Of a stretch of DNA of 64,000 bases, positions 14,295 through 27,837 are shown piece by piece. A program made the position numbers and the translations under genes. Source of the stretch: Bigelowiella natans CCMP2755 (lineage: Eukaryota > Cercozoa > Chlorarachniophyceae); NCBI GenBank assembly GCA_000320545.1, contig ADNK01000260.1, positions 36,001-100,000 on the forward strand, written 5' to 3'. Below the pieces are notes generated by a model. That model worked only from the letters and a program-made list of their open reading frames with translations, made no database searches and was not told the origin of the DNA. Every line of letters starts with the position of its first letter. Position 1 is the first letter of the stretch.

Positions 14295-15396
14295 ATTATG
14301 GTGTTTGGGGCGTCGATTTCCAAGTTATGCTGACAGGAAACAAAATTTACGAATCATCAAAATAACGCGGGAAAGTACAAATTCCACTTATTTGAGAATG
14401 TCAGTGGCTCAATTTCGTATGAAGCATTTAAATGATATCTTTTAATCTTCTAAGTTATATTGCACTATTCATCGTTTTCAAAATCTCCACAAAATTGTCA
14501 ATATTAACAAAAGGGGGGCAGGGGAGGGGGTGCACATCACCAGGGGGGGGACACTTTAAAGCAGTAAGATTTGAGAGATGTAAAAATATACAGAATTAGG
14601 TACGACAATGGGGGAATATTGCCAGAAACCAATAAAGGCTACATGAAATGCCCACTAAATTTGAGTTTTGAATTTAAAACTAAAAGTCCCCTTGTCTGAA
14701 TTTGGATTTTATCATTCGGCAATTTGACAACACTGAAGGAAAACCATGATATTATACTTCTACGACAAGCGGGTAGCATGATTGACAACCAAAATATGAT
14801 CCCACGTGCCAAGGAGAATTTTGTGCCGAACCGTCTGTCGAAAACAAAATTGTTCGTAAACGATAGCAGTCGTTCGAAGAAAAAACATTCTATTTATATT
14901 TTATCTGCTTGTATTTTTGATGTAAGAAAGAGACAACCACAGCTCGTGCCGCGGATGTAAGTTATTTTTAATCATGATAGATTTGCAGGGCCTTCCTGGA
15001 ACATTGGCTAGTGTTGTCAAGTCGATGCAACAATCGTGCTGTGCCTCCTCCCAAAAAGATATCACCGGAGGATCCTTTCAAAAAATCTTGGAAGATTAAG
15101 ACTTATATTTAATAAAAGAAGATTCATAAAAATATAGAAAAAATAGGATATTTACTATGATTCGCTGCTAAAGTCCAGATTCCATCTTTATTTTGCTCGT
15201 TACAATGAGTTTTCAGTAAATTGTAGGTCTCATTAATGGAAAGATACATAAGTATCTGAAGATCGTTGTTTAGAGGCTGAAAACATTGCATTTATTAAAT
15301 ACGTCAGACAAAAAATATTGTCTTTTCGATTTAATAAGACCCACAAGCTTCGCACATTCCTCGCTACAAATCTCGAACTTCGATTCTTTATCAAGG
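14295..15396. promoter_or_regulatory. Divergent intergenic region with G-tracts
   Basis: This lies between the 5' ends of the GMP reductase (-) and CAP (+) genes. It holds a G-run cluster (AAGGGGGGCAGGGGAGGGGG and a following G8 run, about 14512-14560) that could form a quadruplex, a doubtful small plus-strand gene at 14724-15112, and otherwise AT-rich sequence. It lacks the CTAG/CATG pattern of the 3' gaps. Confidence 0.4.
14724..15112 (+). CDS. Doubtful small gene
   Basis: A frame open from about 14724 ends at a GTAAGT donor near 14957. A 32-base stretch ending in TTTGCAG follows. Joined to the frame beyond, it reads on through a basic segment (VPPPKKISPEDPFKKSWKIK) to TAA at 15110-15112, with AATAAA immediately after. 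The start is not an ATG, so a 5' exon would be needed. The 32-base intron is shorter than the others in the window. I recognise no family, and the whole could be chance. Confidence 0.2.
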
Positions 15397-15766
15397 ATGG
15401 CTGACGTCGCAGGTAGACGCACCTTTGTTTTCCTTTAGTTGAGTGATTGGGAAACCTTTGCGATGAGTAGAAGAACTGTGAAAACGCTTATCCTTATGTG
15501 ATGATATTTTTAATAACTTTGTATTCTGGGACTCACTCAAACTTGCATTCGTTTTTTCAAAGCTCGATTGGAAGCAGTTGTCGCGAGACTCGAAGCTCTC
15601 GCTAGCACTATTAATGTCGGAGGCGGAGATGCTGGAGGCGCAGCTCCTTCTGGCACAGCTGCACCTGCTGCTAAATTTGTTGAAGTCTACAACGAGTTCT
15701 TGGAGAATGAGGTTGCTGCATTCGTGAAAGCTGCTGGTTCTATCCCGGGAGTATCTGAGTTGGTAA

Positions 15767-15811
<45 letters not shown>

Positions 15812-15818
15812 ATGTACA

Positions 15819-15856
<38 letters not shown>

Positions 15857-17385
15857 TATATTGTTATAAAAGGAAAGGAGATGAGTGATATGTACTATTT
15901 TGTCTTACACATAATTATTCTTGTCAGGGTATCAACTCCATGGCTGAAACTTTTTACTCCGAGATTGGAAAAACCTTAACTATGGCTGCAGATTGCAGTA
16001 AGCCAGATCAGAAAGTACTTATGGAGAAAATGAAACCTGTTATGGAACTTTTCCCAAAAGCAGAGAAAGCTGTTTTTAAGCGGGGAAAGTTCAACAACCA
16101 CGCTACTGCATGGAAAGAAATGCTCCAAATGGTGAACTTTCTCTTTGTTCCAAAGCCTCGTGGGTTTGTCGAAGATTCGTATACTCTACCAGACGTATAC
16201 CTTAACCGCATTCTGGTAGCGGCAAAAAAGATGGAAGGCGAAGAGAAAACTAACAATCAGGCGTTCGTCAACACAGCCAAAGCGATTGGAGTATTTTTCA
16301 AGGACTATGTTAAAAAATACCATGCAGCAGAAATTGCTTGGAACAAAAAGGGCGGTGATGCAAAGACATGGACTCCAGGAGCAGCTGCAACTGGTGGAGC
16401 TGCCGTCCCGCCACCACCAGCAGGAATTGCAGGCCCTCCTGTAGGCTTGGCACCCCCGCCTGCGGTCATATCTTCTGATTCGCCGAAGAAGGAAACCTCA
16501 GCTGGAGGAATGTCTGCTGTTTTCGCAGAAATTAATAAAGGAAGTGCACAGTGTGAGAGTGCAGAAGCTGGGGGAGCAACTGCAGCCTTCAAGCTTAAGA
16601 AAGTTACCAAAGAGATGAAGAAGGCGATGAAAAAACAGTGAGTTCATACTCTAAAAACGAGTGAAAATTATTTGATCCAAGATATTTGATTGATATTCCA
16701 ATATTTTTTCACATAAGTACAATAACCCTTAGCCTGGATTGAAACCAAAGGCAAAGAAGAAAGTCGAGAAAAAGACTGTCAAAAAGGTTGTTAAGGTGAA
16801 GCCACCATCCTGTGAATTCCGCCGTGGTACATGGTGGGTTGAGCACATGGTGGAGGATAAGAAGGTTGAAGGCGTCGAGCTAAAGCACAATGTCTACGTC
16901 TTCAACGCGCAAAAATGCACAATCACTATCCCCGGAAAGATCAAATCGATCACAATCCGTAAGTTATCATCATTAAAATAATGTTCCCTTTTCCCTCTGT
17001 TAGATAATGTTCACTTTTCCCCTCCATCACTCACCTATTTTTTAACACAGAGGGATGCAAACGCGCAACCATCATCTTCGACCAAGTTATCTCTACCTTT
17101 GAGGTTGTGGATTGTGAATCGTGCAAGGTTTTCTGCCGCGAAGCTGTGCCCTCCGTTGCAATTGACAAATCTAAAGGAACCCAAGTAAACTTCTCCGAAT
17201 TGGCAGTCGAGAACCTTCCCGAAATTGTTACTTCAAACATCTCCGAGACCAATATTGTCCTACCAGGGAAAACCTCAAAGGATGACCCTATTGAAATTCC
17301 TCTCCCCGAGCAGTATAAAACCACGATTTCAGGCACCAATGGAGATTGGAACACAGACACCACAATGGTCTCTCATAGTGGATAA
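15397..17385 (+). CDS. Adenylyl cyclase-associated protein (CAP)
   Basis: Five exons encode about 495 residues, the usual CAP length. The N-terminus MADVAARLEAVVARLEAL matches the CAP helical start. It is followed by the helical folded domain (FVEVYNEFLENEVAAFVKAA), a Pro-rich linker with VPPPPAGIAGPP, a WH2-like Lys-rich segment (KLKKVTKEMKKAMKK) and the C-terminal beta-helix CARP domain (CEFRRGTWWVEH, VFNAQKCTITIPGKIKSI). CAP binds actin monomers and cofilin-actin and recycles actin. Introns lie at 15413-15562, 15763-15927 (carrying CT and GT repeats), about 16638-16731 and 16959-17050. The third junction keeps frame only if the G at one edge is shared, implying a GT-TA or TG-AG intron rather than GT-AG. 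The stop is TAA at 17383-17385. Confidence 0.9.
15774..15855. repeat. (CT)n and (GT)n microsatellites in a CAP intron
   Basis: The second CAP intron contains about 17 CT units followed, after a short spacer, by about 17 GT units. On the coding strand the CT run is a long pyrimidine tract inside the intron. Confidence 0.95.
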
Positions 17386-18652
17386 AGAAGCTCAAAAAGG
17401 AGATTGACAAGTAAACAATTATAATATCATGCATCCCATGTGCGTAACTGCTACGGAAAAAATTTGTAAGTAGGATGCATTTTATATATTTCCCTCTTTT
17501 GAAACGTTCTGCGAAGGCATGTTAGCCATGCTGGGTTGAGAATGCATTGCAGACCTTGAACCCACACGAATGTTTGCATTTGCAGCGTTCATGTTTGCGG
17601 CGTGTAATGTAATACTAGTGAATGTCGTGAAAGACACTCATGTATGTTATTGTACCGCTATATCTAGATATCTAGAGGCCGGGCAATAACTAGATAATGC
17701 GTATGCAACATGAGACGGATGCAAGCTAGCTAGCTAGTATCTAGAGTATGAGACGGATGTAATGAAATGTTTAAATTGTTTCAATGGTCATCCTAATGTA
17801 GCTGTTCAATGCAGCGGCTACAGCGCTTAAATTGTGTCTATTTGTTTCCTTGGTCACATGGCGCATGCGCATGAAAATGCATCCTAGCTAGCTAGGAAAC
17901 AAATAGAGACGGGTATAATTAATCAATTAAATTTGTTCATCAATGCTAGAATGGTGTAGCTAGCTAGTGGCCATCCTTGTGTAGCTCTAGAGCTTTGCAA
18001 TCTAATAGCTAGCTAGCAAAGCAGCGAATACAGCATTATCTAGATATAGTGTTGAACCTGGTTAGACATGGCTAGCCATAGGCATGGTGTGCTGTGCGTG
18101 CACTCACTGTGATGCGATGATAATGCACGCTAGCGCCCGCATCAATAATCTACAGTTTCGCTACACGTTAGACGCGCCTGGCGCTATGATACTAGCTAGC
18201 TAGCTAGCTATAGATTTGCGCAATTTCTTCTAGTGCTAGCAGCAGTGTTCTAGCTAGCCAGTCGGAGATCTCACATGCATCAGAGCAGCCCTGCCGGATA
18301 TCTGCATTGTCCAGCAGCCGCGAGCACTTCTCATTGCTCAGACTGTTTTGCTGCCGCGGTGGGTGCTTAAACGTAACACATCGATCAATACCATCCGCTA
18401 GCTAAAAATAAATGTCTCCACATCGATGTGACGAAATAATCCAGCCACATCTTAACGGGTTACATATTTACGAACGTTTCATTTAACACACAAGTATGCT
18501 TTCAGAGGGGGGTGACCTAGGGCATTAGCTGATCCACACTCCATTCTGTGCTCATTGTGTACGGGCTTATGCATGCAAAATGTATAATATTCTACGCATT
18601 TAACATGTCTATAATATTTTGGACATTAATGCGCATTGTAGCATCCAGCTTT
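17386..18652. other. 3'-3' intergenic island with internal duplication
   Basis: This is the gap between the convergent CAP and TilS genes. CTAG arrays occur near 17725, 17883, 17955, 18005 and 18190. A unit beginning GAGACGG at 17750 is repeated from 17905 with insertions of CTAG-bearing segments. Arms GTCTATTTGTTTCC (17836-17849) and GGAAACAAATAGAGAC (17895-17910) are inverted, and the perfect palindrome CCTAGCTAGCTAGG sits at 17883-17896. No gene is seen. Confidence 0.6.
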
Positions 18653-20627
18653 TTAACTCCAACACATATCCATTGAATATAAGGGTCTTTTCATATCAAT
18701 CCAACCATAAATGTTAAACGACGAGTTTACATTGTAACCAGAAATGAATGAAAGCATTGCAAATAAGGCCATTTTTTCTTTCTCTTCCAACAGCATTTCT
18801 TTACTGTTTTTCATCTGTATTTTTTTCTGTAACCTCCACTTTCCAACTTTTGACACGAGCGTACTTGCTATCGCCTAACTCTACAAGTTTTTCGTGTGTA
18901 GAGGAGAGTTTTTGCCATACCTTGTGTATCGAAAAATATGCCGTGAGACAATATCAAATGTTCGCAGTATGTTAAGAACCTCTTCTACAGCTTTGTAACA
19001 GACTGCATTCCCGTTTTTTTTTGTCTTTAGAAAGCGATGCAGTCTCTCACGCTCCAGAAATACCGGTGCTTCCTTCTGGACTATAAATATACTTGCCTGC
19101 GTGGTCTCACCTGCTTGTAGTTCCTCGTCCACAAATGCGCCCAAAAAACGTACCTATTATAGTGTTTCACATCCTGATCCAGATACGTAACAATGTTTCC
19201 ATTGAATAGAAATCGCAATTCATATTGCTAGAGCATCAGTGGTTGGAACAATCACACCTGTTGATCAAGTTCCGAGAAACGATCCGCTAATGCCTTGGGG
19301 GATCCAGCAATCTCTCCCAATAGTGGGATTAAAAGATTTCGAATCTGGGGATAGTATTATTACACAGATGTTTACAATATACTCCATCTAACCTGTTTTA
19401 CCTTATTGCGCTGATAAACGTTTTTCTTGTTCGAAGAGTCTTCTCTCCAATCTAAACCTTTTTCAATCAAATATGACCGAAGATCTGCCTTGGATATTCT
19501 CAGCAAAGGCCGGATTTTCATTACTCCTGTGTACAGGCAATCATAACAGTATCTTTGTCTGCCATAGCATATGTTCTCATTCCTCCATTGTGATGCCATA
19601 AGTTACATTATAATCCTACCAACAACCACTTATTTTCCTCCTTAACCCTTAATTAAGGTCTATGGCTGGTTTCATCAACAAAGTCATTACCATACCGTTT
19701 TGTTTAACCAAAGGGTCAATGCCTTTTATCGAACAGATAGACGTGCCACGCAGAAGCTTCATCAATATAGTTTCAACGCTGCGATCATGGAACAAGACAG
19801 GTCATTGGAAAGGTGGACTTGATTTTACCAATACGAGAATAGTATTGAGTTAACAAAAGGAAATATTGAAACCTATCGTCTGCATGATGCGCCATTGCTA
19901 CGAAAACCTCTGGTATCCTTTCAGAATTTGTAGTACTTCGAGTCAAATTGACCAGTTTCTCAAGCTCAAAACTTCTCCATAGTCGCGCCTTCTCTTGTAT
20001 ACTTTCTGAGGAATGAGGGGGGTTGCTCGTAGTTCCCCAGAATCGCATGTGAACCTTTGAACTAGAAATTCCATAAACTGTTTTACAAGCATCAACAACA
20101 AAGTCTCGATCTTGGTCCGACTCCTTCCCTGTAACAAAATATGTGAGTAATATTTTCACTCGTGTGTTCATTTCTAAATTCTGGATTCGTGCATGATGGC
20201 TTCACGCACCTCTGAGTTGGTGGTCAAAATGTACCACGCGGAGATCGAAGAGTACATTCACTCTTTTGCATATTGAGCTCAAAATGTCCAGCATAGCCAT
20301 CGAATCCGAGCCTCCGCTCACACAAGCGAAGATGACAGGTGTTCCAGAGGGATACTCTACTCGTTTCCCCTCGGGCTCTCCTTGTCTGACAATAGAGGGG
20401 ACATGTGTTTTCAATGTGGAGAAGGCCTGCTCCTCTATTCTCCGAATGGTCCTCGTCGAGAGCACTGTGAGGCTGTTAACTTTCCTCACTGTGTTGATGG
20501 ACCTTCGTGCCTGTTCTAGAGAGGTTCTCGGAAGAGCTAAGATAGATTTACTACAATGAATTGACGGCGGTAAGCTGAAGACACGGGTCGCCATAAAAAC
20601 CCATAGAACAAGAAGCGACGCCGACAT
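18653..20627 (-). CDS. tRNA(Ile)-lysidine synthetase (TilS-type), probably plastid-targeted
   Basis: Exons on the minus strand rebuild an N-type PP-loop ATPase. The core blocks are VIFACVSGGSDSMAMLDILS (PP-loop), LRVVHFDHQLRGKESDQD, AMAHHADDS joined to VETILMKLLRGTS, then IRPLLRISKADLRSYL and DWREDSSNKKNVYQRNKV, followed by IRNLLIPLL. TilS converts C34 of tRNA(Ile) CAU to lysidine, a reaction of bacteria and organelles. The chosen ATG (20625-20627) gives a hydrophobic leader MSASLLVLWVFMATRVFSL followed by a basic Ser/Thr/Arg stretch. That looks like a signal peptide plus transit peptide, suggesting import into a secondary plastid. An open frame continues upstream to 20894 but looks like leader. 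The last one or two exons (18653-19144) are uncertain: the end may be at 18653 or near 18894. Confidence 0.85.
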
Positions 20628-22081
20628 CGTGGACGAGACGAGCTCCTGAGTGTGTGCTCGGTTGCGTTGCGCAGAGGTGCTTGGAGACACAGTGGCTACA
20701 TCAAATGATACTCTTACGGCCGTTATTACTCGAAAATGCAACATAAATGGTGTCGCACCCACGGAACCCACATTGAAAAATGGAAATTTTGTCCAGGCAT
20801 GCAGAATGGCGCCGGAACCGTTGGTGTTGCTTCGTTCGTCGCTCATGCATTCATTCAGTGTTGTCAATTGTCTGTGCATCGTGTTGAGCTTCAAATCGCA
20901 ATCAATGTTTCAGTTTCGTTCATTCATCATCATCCTTTTCTGGCGCGTTTGGAAGTTGTGCACCAAGCTACCAAGCTACCAAGCTACCAAGCTAGCAAGC
21001 CAGCTAGCACAACAAGCAAGTCTAGAAGTGTGTCTGTTCACCTTTCCGTTTCGGATCAACGTGGTTCTTGAAAATGCGCCACGTCTGTTGTCATCGTCCT
21101 GCCCCCGACGTGGCGCTTGTCTTTCCCACATCCGATTGATGTGGGCACACTGTCACTTGCTTGCTAGCTTTGCTAGTTGAAGTGGTCCAACTTGCCTTCG
21201 ACATTGCGTTCGCACTGCCCTCTAGCTAGCTAGCTACCTAGCCCTCTCTGGCCTGTCTGCGCTGTGGTCGTGCATGTTCTGGTGCAGCGTGCGATTGCAA
21301 TGCTGAGCTGATGCGTGCACACATCAATCGTCATTCACATCAAACTCGCGCACCGTCTGACTAGCTCTAGACCACATGCTAGCATGGCAGAGCTAGCTGT
21401 GCGCGCGAGCCTCACACCGCTGTGTGGGGTGTCACCGTTGTCGTTGCACAGTCTAGTAGCGCATGCCAGCACATGTTCCTGCTACTAGCCTCAGAGCCAT
21501 GAAACGCTTAGAGCCACAAAGGCTACAAGTAGCGCAAGAGCTTGCTACTAGGTTGCTAGCGTCACGTTGCATTGCTAGGTTGGTCTAGCCTGAGTTAGTA
21601 AGAGTGGCACGTCATGTGGACAATGCTAGAATGCGCTGAACACATTGCAGCATGTGCACTACTAGACTAGTGCACACGCACAAGTGTACCAGAAACGCGT
21701 CAAAGTGTGCATGCATGTGTCTATCTGACTGCTAGACGTCCAGACGTGCAAAAATTAACATTCATGCAAATGCTGTGAAATTGGGTTTTGGCATGCGGCC
21801 ATCAGGTACATTTATGACACAATATGTATAAAATTTCTATAATGTGAAAATAATATATATATATATATATATATTATATACATATATATATATATATATA
21901 CATGTAAATATTAAATTTTACTGTGTCTATTATCATTGCACGCCCCCAGCTAGCCAGCCATCAATGTCACCTCGTATGAGGGGGAAGTCCCAAAACTTGT
22001 TGCTACTGTTACATGTTCGACAAATGTGAATCAATTGCATGCTTAGGCCATGCTCACAGTGCATCAAGCGTCAATTCTCGA
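20628..22081. other. Intergenic region: TilS upstream plus island downstream of the C2H2 gene
   Basis: The first 300 bases are TilS 5' flank. From about 20960 to 21780 the sequence is of the palindrome-rich type (CTAGCTAGCTAGCTACC near 21223, GCATGCATG near 21708), including a triple ACCAAGCT repeat near 20970. Two adjacent perfect hairpins lie at 21076-21116 and 21125-21145. An AT microsatellite follows at about 21850-21902. No exon chain is visible. Confidence 0.55.
21850..21902. repeat. (AT)n microsatellite
   Basis: Two runs of AT/TA dinucleotides are separated by TATTATATACAT. Non-coding, downstream of the C2H2 gene. Confidence 0.95.
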
Positions 22082-23314
<1,233 letters not shown>

Positions 23315-23444
23315 TTATCTGTGACAGTCTTGACGATTTGCGAATCAACATATTGGACAATATTACTTACTTCGGAGGAACATTTTGCCACAAAAGTGCG
23401 ACATAATCATTCTAAAAAGAAGCAGCTTCGCATACAAAATGTGT

Positions 23445-24841
23445 CTATCCAGAAGGAAAATCAAGTAGAACCTTAATGTTTGTATTTTTATCTTCAAATA
23501 AATCCCCCGATAATGAGTTCTGACTAAGACCATCAACCACAGGTGGCCGATAATGTGGATGATGCCTTCCGGAAGATGGCGATCTTCCGCCCCCAAGAGG
23601 TGTTAACTGGCGAGTATAGGTCGCTTCTATGCTTGGCATTCTTGATAATGCAGCAGCTCCTGCGTCGTCATCCGTAATTTTTCCCTCCTGATAACAGTAC
23701 TTGTGATGCTGTAGGGAAACAATGAAGGCAAGGATTCGTATGATGATAAACACATAATCTTTGGTTAATTGAATATTAAAAAACCCAAGCATCCAAAGAG
23801 AAATTATCATTCGTAACATTGTGGTAGCAGGCAAAAATGGATTTAATTATAGGATGCTAAACCCCCCCCCCCCTCTCACTCTCTTCTTCTGCATACCAGG
23901 GCAGACCGATCGTCGATTGTAAGACTTCCTGATCCAGCTGTTCTCCCAGAATGTCCAAATATAGAAGATGGGCAAGCACGTGGAAACGAGGGGTAATGCT
24001 GTTTAGGATAGATATCGACGCAAGATAGGTATCAGTGCAAGAATAGCATGTGGCAAATAGTGGTAACAAGCGTACGCCAACACAATAATCACAACATTCA
24101 TAATTCAAGGTAAGAAAGCACAGCAGACTACTTTATGTAGTTCCTGATTTGGTCCTGGAAATCTATATTATATATATTATGTAATACCGATTTTTTGGAG
24201 GAAAATGCGGAACTTTGGGCTCGCGCTTCTTCGCCGTATCTAACACCACTTTTCTCCATTGATAATGGGTTTCTAATTTTAGTTTCTTTTCCTCTCTGAT
24301 GAGACAGATGTGTTGATGACGAAGCGGGAGGTGATACGCTTCTTGATGTTGATGACGATGATTTGCGGGACCAAGCTGGAGGGGTAGTAAGAGATGACAC
24401 ATCAACCACAGGCGGACGATACCGTGGATGACGCCTACTTGAAGATGGTGGTCTTCCGCCCCCGAGGGGTGTTAACTGGCGGGTATAGGCCGTTTCTATG
24501 CTTGAAATCCTTGATACCAGAGCAGCTGCTGCGTCGTCGTCCGTAATTTTCTTCTCCTCATGTTCCACGGTTTCCAACAGAGCTGCAATGGCATTGTGTG
24601 ATTACTTGGCAAATAAGTAGCATATAGTGATTTAAATAATATGTATCAATGCTCAGCATCCATAATTATTACCCCTTATATCGAAGGGATCACGTGACAC
24701 CTTCTTTAGTGGTTGCTTATCCTTGGGGTTGATGATGTGGTCATGAAATAGGAGGCCTGTGTCGTTGCTGTTTATGCTATCTAGGCGGGAATCCCCATCG
24801 TTTTCTTCCCTCGTGCGGTCACGAAAAAACATCCTCGACAT
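23445..24841 (-). CDS. Pro/Ser-rich protein with a tandemly duplicated exon
   Basis: Exon 1 (24841-24673) begins MSRMFFRDRTREENDGDSR and joins, through a GT-AG intron, an exon beginning at 24582. That exon encodes KKITDDDAAAALVSRISSIE, then TYTRQLTPLGGGR-like AYTRQLTPLGGGRPPSSSRR and YRPPVVDVSS. About 0.9 kb downstream a second exon encodes the same motifs in the same order: GKITDDDAGAAALSRMPSIE, TYTRQLTPLGGGRSPSSGRH, YRPPVVDGLS. The first copy can end at a stop near 24128 and the second ends at 23445. A possible small exon (about 23905-24003, Ser/Gly-rich) lies between. I recognise no family. The two copies could be alternative exons of one gene, two tandem genes, or 5' exons of the C2H2 gene. 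Confidence 0.5.
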
Positions 24842-25349
24842 GATAGACGATAACTATGGTGATGTTGATGTTCCTACGATGAAAAGTAGAAGAATGAGAT
24901 AGCAGCATCAGTAGACTAGTTGCTCTTCCTTTTTTACTCGTTTCCTAGGCACACAAACAATGAAGGATATTGATACTCCTTCGTCCTTCTTCTTAATAAC
25001 CTTTTTTCCGTGCCTTTTGATGTATCAAGTCCCCATGCCGAGCCACATGTCTAGATGTGTAGCATCGCTTTGTTGTTATGACAGCTCCATTACTTGGGGT
25101 CCATTGTTCGGATCTACTTACTACAAGGTCGTACTCTGTTTCCGTTCTGATAAATTATGAAGGTAATTCTTATCCTACGACATCGTATTAAGAAGCAGAA
25201 GATAAGAAAAGGAATCCTGAAAGAACAAGTTTGGACACATTTGTTTGTTTGTTAGTTAAGTAGTCGCATTCCTTGACTTTCCAACTAAAATTAATTAGTT
25301 AGAGTAGTAGTTAGTTAGTCTGTTCGCGTCCTAGTGTGACTTCCCAGCT
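24842..25349. promoter_or_regulatory. Divergent intergenic region
   Basis: This lies between the 5' ends of the Pro/Ser-rich gene (-) and the HAD gene (+). It is T-rich with TTAGTTAG repeats near 25290-25320. No convincing promoter motif and no CTAG/CATG island. Confidence 0.35.
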
Positions 25350-27450
<2,101 letters not shown>

Positions 27451-27837
27451 TTAAAAAAATTTACTTGCATTGGGTATTACATGAATCCACAGAGCGCGAA
27501 ATGCATGCTTAGAACCCTACCACCTGCCTAATAAAATGTACATAGAATCATGCACGATGTTTTACATTTTCTTTCATATAGCAATATACAACAGTCACGG
27601 CCATGATGCACAATGTTTGCTAGCTGCACGTTTCAAATTTGCTCAAAAACCGCATGGTCTTCACATCATCATCTGATCGAGCGGAGCAAGGCTGCTTGTG
27701 TGTCTATGTGTGGCGGGCTGCGCTTTCGACCAGTTGTGTCAATTTCAAATTCAAAATGCATGTCTAGATGTCTTACAAACGACACCAAGGAGCGCGCATG
27801 CTTGCTAGCCTAGCATAAGAGGTATAATCTTTGCATG
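27451..27837. other. Short 3'-3' intergenic island
   Basis: This is the gap between the convergent HAD and PIP kinase genes. It has TGCTAGC twice, GCATGC twice, and CTAGATG. Shorter and weaker than the other islands; no gene seen. Confidence 0.5.

Noticed and set aside
20650..21180. Plus-strand frame of 176 codons
   Set aside because: Antisense to the TilS leader and then through island sequence; no coding character.
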